Below, in pieces: positions 55,089 through 63,622 of a stretch of DNA of 64,000 bases. Made by a program: the position numbers and the translations under genes. Positions within the stretch are counted from its first letter, which is position 1. Every line of letters begins with the position of its first letter. A model generated the notes under the pieces. That model did no database searches. It was given only the letters and a program-made list of their open reading frames with translations, and was not told the DNA's origin. Source of the DNA: Flavimobilis soli (GTDB taxonomy: Bacteria; Actinomycetota; Actinomycetes; Actinomycetales; Cellulomonadaceae); the NCBI RefSeq assembly GCF_002564025.1, contig NZ_PDJH01000001.1, positions 1,798,001 to 1,862,000 of the forward strand, given 5' to 3'.

Positions 55089-56072
55089 TCAGGCGGTCGG
55101 CGCGGCGAGGAGGCGGGCTGTCGCCTCGCGGACCGCCGCGAGCGTGTCCGTGAGCGCCCGGTCGCGGCCGGACGTCTCGACGAGGCTCACGACCGGGAAC
55201 GGCGCGTGCGTCCCGGGCGCGACGTCGCCCACGACTGCCGCGACCGGCACGCCCGCAGCGCGGGCGCGCTCGGCGACGCTCCCGACGACCTTCCCGGCGA
55301 ACGACGTCGCGTCCAGCAGCCCCTCGCCCGTCACCACGAGGTCCGCACGACCGATCGCGGCGTCGAGCCCGACGGCGTCCGCGACCAGGTCGAAGCCCGG
55401 CACCAGCCGCGCGCCGAGCGCCGCGAGGCCTCCCGCCAGACCGCCTGCCGCGCCTGCGCCGGGGATATCCCCGACGTCGACGCCGAAGCGGCGCACGTAG
55501 AGGCGCCGCAGGGCGCCGAGCCGGCGCGTGAGGTTCTCGACCTGGTCGGGCGTCGCGCCCTTCTGCGGCCCGAACTCCCGGGCCGCGTCCTCGAAGCGGG
55601 TCGTGACGTCGCACGCGACGGTGAGCGCGACGCCGTCGGGCAGGGTGCCGATCGCCTCGACCGCGGGCGCGCCACCGTCGGTCATGGCCGAGCCGCCGAC
55701 CGTCACGAGGACGCGCGTGGCGCCCGCCTCGACCGCCGCGCGGACGAGCTGGCCCGTGCCGGCGCTCGTCGCGTCGAGAGGCCGCAGCCGCTGCCCCTCG
55801 AGCAACGCCAGACCGGACGCTCGTGCGGACTCGATCACCGCCGTCGTGCCGTCCAGTCGCCAGCCCGCCTCGACCGGAGCGCCGAGCGGTCCGGTGACGA
55901 CCGTCGTGCGGTTCGGGCCGCCGAGCGCGTCCAGAGTGCCGTCGCCGCCGTCGGCCAGCGGCAGAACCTCGGTCGTGTGGCCGCGCTCCGCGCAGACGGC
56001 CGCGATCGCCGCGGCGACCTCCGGCGCGGTCGCGGTGCCTTTGAGCTTGTCGGGGCAGATCAGGATGTGCAC
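55089..56072 (-). CDS. Glycerate kinase
   Basis: A 327-aa enzyme of the GlxK/GarK family. It begins VHILICPDKLKGTATAPEVA, with LADGGDGTLDAL, VTVGGSAMTDGGAPAVEAIG and VTGEGLLDATSFAGKVVG, the family's conserved blocks. It phosphorylates glycerate, feeding glycolysis. GTG start at 56072. It is 20 bp after the MFS gene on the same strand and probably cotranscribed. Confidence 0.94.
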   Translation of the reverse strand: MHILICPDKLKGTATAPEVAAAIAAVCAERGHTTEVLPLADGGDGTLDALGGPNRTTVVTGPLGAPVEAGWRLDGTTAVIESARASGLALLEGQRLRPLDATSAGTGQLVRAAVEAGATRVLVTVGGSAMTDGGAPAVEAIGTLPDGVALTVACDVTTRFEDAAREFGPQKGATPDQVENLTRRLGALRRLYVRRFGVDVGDIPGAGAAGGLAGGLAALGARLVPGFDLVADAVGLDAAIGRADLVVTGEGLLDATSFAGKVVGSVAERARAAGVPVAAVVGDVAPGTHAPFPVVSLVETSGRDRALTDTLAAVREATARLLAAPTA

Positions 56073-56092
56073 GGGTCCATCCTCCCGGACAG

Positions 56093-57340
56093 CTACCGCG
56101 TCGGGCGCGGGCGGAACAGGGCGAGCAACGCCACGAGGATGATCGCCACCACGCCACCGAGGACGCACAGCGTGCCGTAGCTCCACGCTGACACGACCAC
56201 ACCCGAGAGCACCCCCGCACCCGCCCCGCCCAGCGACACGAGCACGTCGACCGATCCCTGCGTCCGGGCGCGCCGCTCGAGCGGGAGGTTCTCGGCGACC
56301 GCCGTCGTGCCTGCGACGAGGCCGAGGCTCCACCCGAGACCGAGCAGCGCGAGCGCGAACGCGAGCCACGGCACGGACGATTCCGGGGCGAGCCACGCGA
56401 CGAGGCTCGCCGCCAGCAGGGTCAGCCCAGCCAGCCCGGCCACGACGCGAGACCCGAGCCGGTCGACGAGCGACCCCGACAACGGCGACGGCAGGTACAT
56501 CGCCCCGACGTGGATCGCGATGACCAGGCCGGTCGCACCCAGGCCGTGGCCGTGTGCCTTCATGTGGATCGGCGTCATCGTCATGATCGCCGCCATGACG
56601 ACCTGCGTGACGACCATCGTCGTCGCGCCGAGGCGCACGCCCGGCGCAGATCCGTGAGCGCCGTCGTCCTGGGTGTCGCCGGGTGAGGGCTGTGCAGGCT
56701 GCGCCGCGGCGCGCTCGCGGGCGAGCAGGAGCGGGTCGGGTCGCAGCGCGACGGCGAGGATCGCCGCCGCAGCGCCGTACGCGACCGCGGCGAGGAGGAA
56801 GGGCCCGGCGAGGTGCGGGATCGAGACGGCGTCGGCGACGTCGCCCATCACCTCGACGAGGTTCGGGCCCGCGACGGCACCGAGCGTCGTCGCGACGAGC
56901 ACGGTCGAGACGGCGCGGCCGCGGCTCGCGGCCGTCGCGAGGTCGGCGCCCGCGTAGCGCGCCTGGAGGTTCGTCGCGTTGCCCGCTCCGTAGACGAACA
57001 ACGCAGCGAGGAGGAGGACGCCGGAGCCCAGGACGGCAGCGACGATGACGCCGACCGCGCCGAGCGCGCCAGCGAGGTAGCCGAGCGCGAGGCCGGGGCG
57101 TCTGCCGCGCGTCTGCGACACGCGGCCGACGCCCGCGGCGGCGAGCGCCCCGCCCGCAGCGAACAGCGCGGTCGGCAGGCCGGAGAGCGCGGTCGAGCCG
57201 AGCAGGTCCTGAGCGAGGAGGGCGCCGACGGTGACGCCCGCGGCGAGCCCGGCCCCGGAGAGGAGCTGGGCCCCGACGAGGACTCTCAGCGTGCGGCGCT
57301 GGGCGTGCGCGATCTCGGGCTGTTCGGGTGCGATGGCCAC
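56093..57340 (-). CDS. MFS transporter
   Basis: A 415-aa, 12-segment carrier. The central loop (about 205-240) is polar and Asp/Gly-rich. VSQTRGRRPGLALGYLAG is the A-type loop, and VDRLGSRVVAGLAGL is the matching second-half loop. Substrate unknown. Probably in an operon with the glycerate kinase, which might hint at an organic acid, but this is weak. Confidence 0.87.
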   Translation of the reverse strand: MAIAPEQPEIAHAQRRTLRVLVGAQLLSGAGLAAGVTVGALLAQDLLGSTALSGLPTALFAAGGALAAAGVGRVSQTRGRRPGLALGYLAGALGAVGVIVAAVLGSGVLLLAALFVYGAGNATNLQARYAGADLATAASRGRAVSTVLVATTLGAVAGPNLVEVMGDVADAVSIPHLAGPFLLAAVAYGAAAAILAVALRPDPLLLARERAAAQPAQPSPGDTQDDGAHGSAPGVRLGATTMVVTQVVMAAIMTMTPIHMKAHGHGLGATGLVIAIHVGAMYLPSPLSGSLVDRLGSRVVAGLAGLTLLAASLVAWLAPESSVPWLAFALALLGLGWSLGLVAGTTAVAENLPLERRARTQGSVDVLVSLGGAGAGVLSGVVVSAWSYGTLCVLGGVVAIILVALLALFRPRPTR

Positions 57341-57407
57341 CGTCGCAGTCTGTCACCGCGGGCGGACACGGCACCCGGGTGCGGCGCCCTGCCGGAGAAG
57401 GCCTGCG

Positions 57408-57716
57408 TCAGAGGGGGCTCGGAGCGACGACCGTGACGGTCGCGCCGGCGGCCGTGAGGGCGTCGACGAGCAGTGAGGCCTCGGTCTGCGTGTACAGGCG
57501 CGGGAGGTCGGAAGGGGCGGCGAGCGAGAGCCGCTGGCTGGGCGTGAGGCTCGCGTGCGCCTCGATCGCGTGGCGGACGGCGCCGGAGAGAGCGCCGTGG
57601 GCGGCGCCGCCGTCGGCGAGGCGGAGGCTCACGAACGGGGTCGCGGCGGTTGCGGGCCGACGAACATGGGAGGCCGGGGCGTGGGTACGTCCGTCGAGGC
57701 TTGTCGTGATCGTCAT
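57408..57716 (-). CDS. Small protein of unknown function
   Basis: A 102-aa protein without a known motif: polar N-terminal half, then a helical C-terminal half ending TQTEASLLVDALTAAGATVTVVA. An upstream promoter (TTGACG-17-CATGCT) places the ATG at 57716 about 7 nt after the -10, so it is likely leaderless, which supports expression. Starts at 57728 or 57758 are possible but lie in or before the promoter. Function unknown. Confidence 0.6.
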   Translation of the reverse strand: MTITTSLDGRTHAPASHVRRPATAATPFVSLRLADGGAAHGALSGAVRHAIEAHASLTPSQRLSLAAPSDLPRLYTQTEASLLVDALTAAGATVTVVAPSPL

Positions 57717-57723
57717 GCGCACC

Positions 57724-57752
57724 AGCATGGCGCTAAGTAAAGAAAGCGTCAA
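57724..57752 (-). promoter_or_regulatory. Sigma-70-type promoter of the small gene
   Basis: On the minus strand, -35 TTGACG (57747-57752), 17-bp spacer, -10 CATGCT (57724-57729). The same -10 hexamer and spacing occur at the sucP promoter. Confidence 0.6.
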
Positions 57753-57880
57753 GCACACAGGGTGAAAGTGTCATGAATCACTCCCTGCATGGTCAGGACG
57801 GAAGTCTTATGTCGACGTTCACCCGGTGTGCGGTAGCCCCCGACCTGCACAAGCACCAGGATTTCGTTACCTTCTGGGGC

Positions 57881-58648
57881 GTGAAACTCAACCCCGTCTC
57901 TTCTCTTGTCCTCACGGCTGCCCTCGTGGCCAGCCTCGCAGCGTGCTCGTCCGACACCCCCGAGCCCGCCGCCGCGGCGACCACCTCGAGCGCCGCGACC
58001 CCCTCCGACGCCACCGGGACCACCGAGCCCGCCCCGACCACCACCGAGCCGGCCGAGCCCGCGGTCCAGGTTCCCGAGTCGTGCGCCGACGTGTCGACGC
58101 AGAAGGACGCGACGGTCAGCGGAAAGGCGCTCGGCACGTGCATCGTCGACGCGATGACCGCCGTCGGCACCGGGTCGATGGTCGTCGAGGACGGCACCAG
58201 CTCGAGCAACGTCGCCTTCCGCTTCGACCCGAAGTACAGCGCCTACGTGACGGGCGGCGCCGAGGGCGAGCTCGGCGTCATCCTCGAGGAGAAGACCGGC
58301 TGGCTGCGTCAGGGCGCCGAGTGGGTCGAGGAGGGCTCGGGCGACCAGCTCGTCGACGCCACGATCGGCCTCGTCCGCGTCTTCAGCGACCCGCTCGCGA
58401 TCAAGACCTACCTGGCCACGTGCGACACGTGGACGACAGACGGCCTGCGCACCGGCGAGGCCCGCTACGACTGCACCGACACGTTCGAGTTCGCCGGAGC
58501 GACGATGAGCGACGTCTGGTTCACGGTCGACGAGGACTTCCTCGGCGTCGAGTCCGTCGCGACGGCCTCGATGGGCGGCGAGTCGGTCACGACGACGCAG
58601 ACCTTCTACCGCTGGGGCGAGCCGGTCGACATCCCCGACCCGCGCTGA
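57881..58648 (+). CDS. Lipoprotein of unknown function
   Basis: A 255-aa lipoprotein: lipobox LAAC (Cys22), a Thr/Ala/Pro/Glu-rich linker to about residue 65, then a beta-rich domain (about 66-250) that could be LppX/LprG- or LolA-like (repeated ...VVEDGTSSSNVAFRFDPK..., ...EFAGATMSDVWFTVDEDF). Three further Cys (ESCAD, LGTCI, ATCDTW, YDCTD region) may pair. GTG start at 57881 gives a normal signal peptide; earlier in-frame ATGs do not. Confidence 0.8.
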   Translation: MKLNPVSSLVLTAALVASLAACSSDTPEPAAAATTSSAATPSDATGTTEPAPTTTEPAEPAVQVPESCADVSTQKDATVSGKALGTCIVDAMTAVGTGSMVVEDGTSSSNVAFRFDPKYSAYVTGGAEGELGVILEEKTGWLRQGAEWVEEGSGDQLVDATIGLVRVFSDPLAIKTYLATCDTWTTDGLRTGEARYDCTDTFEFAGATMSDVWFTVDEDFLGVESVATASMGGESVTTTQTFYRWGEPVDIPDPR

Positions 58649-58727
58649 CGCGCCGCACCAGGACGACGCCGGGCGCCGCCGCACACCACTCGGGTGCGGC
58701 GGCGCCCGCACGCAACCCCCTGTCCGG

Positions 58728-58943
58728 TCACCAGTCGTGGACCGTACCGTCCGCGAGCCGGTTGTACGGGAGGTAGGCGACCTCGTACGGGTACCTGCCC
58801 GCCTCGTCGACGTCGAGCTCGACGCCGAGACCGGGCTTGTCGCCCGGGTGCAGGTAGCCGTCCGTGAAGGTGAACGACTGCTGAAACACCTCGTTGGTCC
58901 GCTCGCCGTGCTGCATGTACTCCTGGATCCCGAAGTTGTGGGC
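58728..58943 (-). pseudogene. C-terminal fragment of mannonate dehydratase-like enolase-family gene
   Basis: The last about 71 residues of an enolase-superfamily acid-sugar dehydratase (ManD/RspA type): [11 protein letters not shown], then [16 protein letters not shown] and the typical end [14 protein letters not shown]. The upstream part is missing: at about 58940 the sequence switches to a LacI gene fragment on the other strand. It has no start or promoter. It is a remnant of hexuronate use. Confidence 0.85.
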
Positions 58944-59785
58944 TCGTCGCGTCGGACCTGACCAACCCGTTCTTCTTCGAGATCATCCGTGGCGCCGAGC
59001 GCGCGGCCGCTGAGCAGGACTACACGCTGCTCGTCGCGGACGTGAACGAGTCGACCGAGGTCGAGCGGCAGGCGCTCGACCGCACGGCGGGCATCGTCGA
59101 GGGGATCGTGCTCGCGACGTCGCGCCTCTCCGACACGTCGATCCGCGCGATCGCGCGGCGCCAGCCCGCCGTCGTGCTCAACCGCGTGGTCACGGACGTC
59201 CCGAGCGTCGTGACGGACAACGCGCGCGGCATGCGCCGCGCCGTCGAGCACCTTGCGCAGCTCGACCACCGCACGATCACGTACCTCGCCGGGCCGGAGG
59301 CCTCCTGGGCGGACGGCATGCGGTGGCGTGCGGCGCAGGAGGCTGGGCACGAGGTGGGACTGCGCGTGCGCAGGCTCGGACCGTTCGCGCCCACGCGGGA
59401 GGGCGGGCGCGCGGCGGCACGCGCGTTCGCCGGGTCGCGCACGACGGCGGTCGTCGCGTATAACGACCTGCTCGCGATCGGCTTCATGCAGGAGGTGCAG
59501 TCGTGGGGCGTCTCCGTGCCCGGCGACGTATCGGTCGTCGGGTTCGACGACATCTTCGGCGCGGACTTCTGCTCGCCAGCCCTGACGACGGTCGCGGCGC
59601 CGCTCGCCGCGCTCGGCAAGCACGCTGTCACGGTGCTCGCGGAGCGGCTCAGCACGGTGGGGCTGCGGGGCGCCCGGACGGTCGTGCCGCGCCGGCCGGC
59701 GCTGCTGCCTGCGGCGTTGCGGGTCCGCGAGTCGACGGGCCCGCGCCCGCGCCGCCAGCGCGCCTGGACGCCGCCCCCGGCCTGA
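58940..59785 (+). pseudogene. LacI family regulator lacking its DNA-binding domain
   Basis: A reading frame of 281 codons that begins abruptly at [20 protein letters not shown], the usual start of the LacI effector domain; the HTH and hinge (about 60 residues) are absent. Sequence immediately before is the inverted mannonate dehydratase fragment. The rest, to TTVAAPLAALGKHAV, looks intact. No ribosome site lies at the junction. It is best read as a remnant of a divergent lacI/manD pair after an internal deletion. Confidence 0.85.
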
Positions 59786-59830
59786 GCGGAGCTACGCGCC
59801 ACTGTCCGTCCCTCGCCCCCAGCCGCGCCA

Positions 59831-59947
59831 CAGATCGCCTCGTTGCACATGCGAAGCGTGGAGCAGGGCGATCTGTCGGGTGACGCGACTGCGCCTCGGA
59901 TGCACTGATCGCCCAGGTGCACCCATGACGTGTGCATCCGGGCGATC
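59831..59947. repeat. Two family A palindromes, copies 4 and 5
   Basis: Copy at 59831-59876 has arms CAGATCGCC...GTTGCAC with its complement. Copy at 59907-59947 has arms GATCGCCCAGGTGCAC with GTGCATCCGGGCGATC. A half arm CGGATGCAC precedes the second. Between the truncated lacI gene and a lipoprotein gene. Confidence 0.75.
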
Positions 59948-60025
59948 GGTGGTCTGCCGGCGGGTTGATCCACAGGTTCGGGACATATGTGGCGGCGTGC
60001 GTGGCGGATCGCTACCTTGCTCACC

Positions 60026-60673
60026 ATGCCCGCGACCTCCTCGTTCGTCCTGCGCTGCGCCACCGCCGTCTTCGCAGCCGTGCTCCTTGCTGGGTGTACC
60101 GGGGAGGAGGCGCCGTCGCCGACTGCGGCCCCGACGACGCCGGTCGCGAGCACACCTGCGGCGAGCGGCTCGCCGACGGAGGCGCCCACCGCGTCGTCGA
60201 CCGCGGAGCCGGAGATCGAGAAGATCACGACGCCGCCAGCGGTGCCCGTGGACCTCAAGACGCCGGGCAAGGTCGGTTCGAAGGCGGCCGTCGAGTACTT
60301 CGTAGCGCTGTACGGCTACACGTTGAACACGGGCGACACCTCGCTGCTGCGTGCGGCATCGACGGAGACCTGCGACTACTGCAGGAGCCTCGCCGACGGC
60401 ATCGACGCAGAGTTCGACTCGGGCGTTCAGACAGCGGGCGACGCTGCCACCATCAACGTGATCAGACAGCACGAAGGCGAGTCGACCAGTAGTGAGCACG
60501 TTTGGCTGATGGAACTTCACTTCGCGCCCTACGAGACTCTCGCCGCAGACGGCGCCTCCGTGGAGAGCAAAGGTCCCCGTGAAGAGACCCTCGGGCTTGT
60601 CGCAGCATGGGATGGGACCCGGTGGCGAGTAGCGGATTATGTCGACGTGGTCGAGCTGGATCGCAGCTCGTGA
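60026..60673 (+). CDS. DUF6318 family lipoprotein
   Basis: A 215-aa lipoprotein: lipobox LAGC (Cys24), a long Ala/Pro/Ser/Thr linker (about 25-70), then the DUF6318 domain (PGKVGSKAAVEYFVALYGYT, the TETCDYCRSL Cys pair, and the WRVADYV end). Function unknown, outer-surface location. Its stop overlaps the ATG of a PKD protein gene by one base, so they are cotranscribed; the pairing recurs in related actinobacteria. Confidence 0.85.
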   Translation: MPATSSFVLRCATAVFAAVLLAGCTGEEAPSPTAAPTTPVASTPAASGSPTEAPTASSTAEPEIEKITTPPAVPVDLKTPGKVGSKAAVEYFVALYGYTLNTGDTSLLRAASTETCDYCRSLADGIDAEFDSGVQTAGDAATINVIRQHEGESTSSEHVWLMELHFAPYETLAADGASVESKGPREETLGLVAAWDGTRWRVADYVDVVELDRSS

Positions 60674-61608
60674 TGGGGTACCCCGGACAGGTCCACCTGG
60701 TCCTTGCCCTTTCACTCAGTCTCTTTTCGACGCCAGGCGCCCCTGCGTATGTCGGACGCAACTCTCCTCGGCCTGGTGTAGTCGACGCGGCAATTCAACA
60801 CGACGCGGGCGACCAAAAGGGCACATCACGATTCACAAGTTCCGTGAAGAGCCCCCGTCAGATCGAGATCGAAGGAACGGTCCGGGACGCGGACCTCTCG
60901 CCAAGGCCCGTTGGACGCCCCGCCACTGGACCGCCGCTCACCGAAACTCGTGTTCTTGATCCGAACTTCTGCCAGCCGGGATCTCCGCAGGCTTTCGCCA
61001 CCGCGTATATCCAGCTCTGTCTCGACCCCGTCGAGGAATGCCCAGAGGGCGAGGTTCTCCAGCCCGCGCGCGAGACCCGCTCGCGTCCCGCTGGGGACGC
61101 GGAATGGGGGCCTTGGCAGCCGCTGTCGCCCGCGACCTGCGTGATCCCAGGCGAGGGCGACCTCATCGACGACGTGCGCCGCGCCTTCGCCGAGATGACC
61201 ATCACCGCGCCGCCGGTGACCGTGATCGACGGGCGCGGGTGGACCTTCGTACAGATCGACACCATCGTCTACTCCGACGACACGCCCCAGACCCTCACCA
61301 CGACCGTCGGCGGCACGCCCGTCGAGATCCGAGCGACCCCGGTCGAGTGGCGCTGGGACTTCGGCGACAAGACCAAGCCGCTGACCACCACCAAGCCGGG
61401 CGGGCCCTACCCCGACAAGACCGTCACCCACGTTTACACCCGCCTCGGCACCTACACCGTCACCCTCACCACCACCTGGCAAGGCCAATGGCGCCTCGTC
61501 GGCGAAACGCAGTGGCGCGACGTCGACGGGCAGAACACCACCACCAGCACCTCCGAACCCTTCACCACCCACGAGATCCGCACCCGCCTCGTCACACCAC
61601 CCGGCTAG
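60673..61608 (+). CDS. Secreted PKD-domain protein
   Basis: A 311-aa protein: signal peptide (about 1-25), a middle part with paired Cys (NFCQPG, QLCLDPVEECPEG, ATCVIP), and a C-terminal PKD domain (about 215-300) with VEWRWDFGD and VTHVYTRLGTYTVTLTTTW. PKD folds support binding at the cell surface. Starts at an ATG in a TGATG overlap with the DUF6318 gene. Codon use in the first 60 residues is less GC-rich than neighbours. Function unknown. Confidence 0.82.
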   Translation: MGYPGQVHLVLALSLSLFSTPGAPAYVGRNSPRPGVVDAAIQHDAGDQKGTSRFTSSVKSPRQIEIEGTVRDADLSPRPVGRPATGPPLTETRVLDPNFCQPGSPQAFATAYIQLCLDPVEECPEGEVLQPARETRSRPAGDAEWGPWQPLSPATCVIPGEGDLIDDVRRAFAEMTITAPPVTVIDGRGWTFVQIDTIVYSDDTPQTLTTTVGGTPVEIRATPVEWRWDFGDKTKPLTTTKPGGPYPDKTVTHVYTRLGTYTVTLTTTWQGQWRLVGETQWRDVDGQNTTTSTSEPFTTHEIRTRLVTPPG

Positions 61609-61655
61609 ACGCAGGAGGCATCGAGGCGAGCGCCCCAAGGCGGCCAGTCGTGATC

Positions 61656-61696
61656 GATCGCCCGGATGCACACGTCACGTGTGCATCCGGGCGATC
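61656..61696. repeat. Family A palindrome, copy 6 (perfect)
   Basis: Perfect 20-bp inverted repeat with one base between arms (61656-61675 and 61677-61696), the best copy and the basis of the consensus. Between the convergent PKD and FMN reductase genes. Confidence 0.85.
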
Positions 61697-61785
61697 CGTC
61701 GAGCAGGACGCGGGCCGAGAGGAGGGGGGAGCGGGGGCGCGCCTCCTAGACGAGGAGCCCGGCGAGGAGCCCGGGAGTACGCAGC

Positions 61786-62355
61786 TCAGTCGCGCGGCAG
61801 GACCGTCAGCACTCGCTGGATGTGCTCCGCGAACTCCTTCATGAACTCGGTGAGGAACTCGCCCACGGACTCGTCGGTGACGCCGCCCTCGCCGTCGAAC
61901 AGGTCGGGTGTGACGGTGATGTACGCCTCCGGGGAGGTCATCTGGCGGGCGTTGCAGTAGCTCAGGACGCCGCGGAGCGACTGCTGCGCCACCGCCGTCC
62001 CGATCTTGCCGACGGACGCGCCGATCACGGCGGCGGGCATGTGGTCGAACGAGTTCTGGCCCCACGGCCGGGACGCCCAGTCGAGCGCGTTCTTGAGCAC
62101 GCCCGGGATCGAGCGGTTGTACTCGGGCGTGACGAACAGGACCGCGTCCGACGCCGCGATCGCGTCCTTGAGGGCACGTCCCTCGGCGGGGTAGTCGGCG
62201 TCGTAGTCCGGGCTGTACAGCGGGAGGTCCCCGATGGGGATCTCGGTGAGCTCGAGGTTGTCGGGCGCGACCTTCGCGAGCACGCGGCTCAGCTCACGGT
62301 TGATCGACGTGGACGAGAGGCTGCCGACGAAGCAGCCGACCTTGTACGTGGCCAT
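61786..62355 (-). CDS. NADPH-dependent FMN reductase family protein
   Basis: A 189-aa flavodoxin-fold protein: GSLSSTSINRELSR phosphate loop at about 11-24, and TPEYNRSIPGVLKNALDW at about 76-93, the family's flavin-binding motif. It reduces FMN, quinones or azo compounds using NAD(P)H. ATG at 62355 after GGGAGA. Confidence 0.93.
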   Translation of the reverse strand: MATYKVGCFVGSLSSTSINRELSRVLAKVAPDNLELTEIPIGDLPLYSPDYDADYPAEGRALKDAIAASDAVLFVTPEYNRSIPGVLKNALDWASRPWGQNSFDHMPAAVIGASVGKIGTAVAQQSLRGVLSYCNARQMTSPEAYITVTPDLFDGEGGVTDESVGEFLTEFMKEFAEHIQRVLTVLPRD

Positions 62356-62440
62356 CGTTGTCTCCCGGTCGAGGTGTGGTCCTCTCACGGTCGCACCGCA
62401 CCCGCCCGCCCGCACCCCGTGCAAAGGCGCGCGCCTCGCA

Positions 62441-62487
62441 CGGATCGCCCGCATCCACACGTGGTGCGTGCACGAGGGCGATCGGTC
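62441..62487. repeat. Family A palindrome, copy 7
   Basis: Arms beginning CGGATCGCCC and ending GGGCGATCGG with a TCCACACG core; imperfect. Between the FMN reductase start and the fructuronate reductase 3' end. Confidence 0.65.
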
Positions 62488-62503
62488 GGGAACCCCCGGG
62501 GAC

Positions 62504-63622
62504 CTACCGGACGACGAGGACCTGCGCGTGCACGACGGCCGCCACGAGCTCGACGTCGTCCACGAGCGCCGGGTCCATGAGGGCCAGGAGCTCGCGGCTG
62601 GCCGCGCCCGTGGGCGCGCCGATGAGCGGGCGCAGCCGCCCGACGAGCGGATCCGAGAGCGCCGGGCCACCCGCCCGGACGGAGGCGGCCCAGGCCGCGA
62701 GGGCGGCCACGGCGCCGTCGGGCATGCGTCCGGCCGCGCGCTCGCGGCGCAGCGTCGGCAGGATGCGCACGCCGTTGAGCAGGAAGAGCTTGCGCTCCTC
62801 GTACGGCACGACGTCGTCCGTGAAGGTCGCGCCCGCCGTCTCCCAGGCGGGGCGGGGCCCGCGGAACTCGCCGGCGAGGACCCACTCGGCGAAGGGCTCT
62901 GTCGCGACGGGGGCGGCGTCGTCGAAGCCAGCGGCGCGGGCTCGCGCGACGTCCGCGTCCGTCGAGGCCGGGGTGATGCGGTCGACCATCGTCGTCACGT
63001 AGGAGACGTGCTCGTCGGCCCAGGCCTGCAGGCTCGGGTCCACGAGCGATGCCAGGTCGTCGACGACGCCGCGCAGCACCTCGCCGTTCGCAGGCAGGTT
63101 GTCGCACGGCACGACCGTCAGCCCGCCCCCACCGGCAGCGCGCCGCGCAAGGAGGAGCGCGACGATCTTGGCGGGGGCGGTCTGGACGGGTGCGCGCGGG
63201 TTGGCGCGCAGGAGCGCCACGTCTCGCGCGACGTGCGGGTCCTCGTGGTCGATCCCGGAGGCGCCGCGGACGTAGCCGGCCTCGGTGACGGTCGTCGTCA
63301 TGACGGTGACGGCCGGGTCGGCGGCATAGCGCAGCAGGGCCTCGTGGTCGGTGCCGGCGTGAGCGGCGACGAGGGACTCGACCGTCTGGACGCGGTCCGC
63401 ACCCGGGGCGAGCTCGGCGAGCGTGTACAGCCCGTCCTGGGCGCTCAGCGTGTCGGCGAGGGCGCGGGAGCGGCCGGTGAAGGCGGCGATGCCCCACTGT
63501 GCGGCGTCGTCCGCGTGCGCGGTGTACCAGGCCTGGTGCGCGCGGAAGAACGCGCCGAGGCCCAGGTGCACGTGCCGCACGGGCGGTGCCGGGCGGGTGC
63601 GGCGCAGCGGCGCGGCGCTCAC
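62504..63622 (-). pseudogene. Fructuronate reductase (UxuB-like) with internal in-frame deletion
   Basis: A 372-codon open frame of the mannitol dehydrogenase / fructuronate reductase family, usually about 460-490 aa. The N-terminal Rossmann part (HVHLGLGAFFRAHQ) and the PCDNLPANG block are normal. The catalytic-lysine segment ERKLFLLNG (Lys278, Asn283) runs straight into VRILPTLRRERAAGR, which in relatives lies roughly 90 residues later, after a DGSQKLP motif. The catalytic His three residues after the Asn is therefore Arg286. It is probably inactive. GTG start overlaps the uxaC stop. Confidence 0.8.

Noticed and set aside
55089..57374. A 761-codon frame on the minus strand spanning the glycerate kinase and MFS genes, looking like a fusion
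   Set aside because: Only its last 327 residues are glycerate kinase; the upstream part is the out-of-frame shadow of the MFS gene. The true start is a GTG at 56072.
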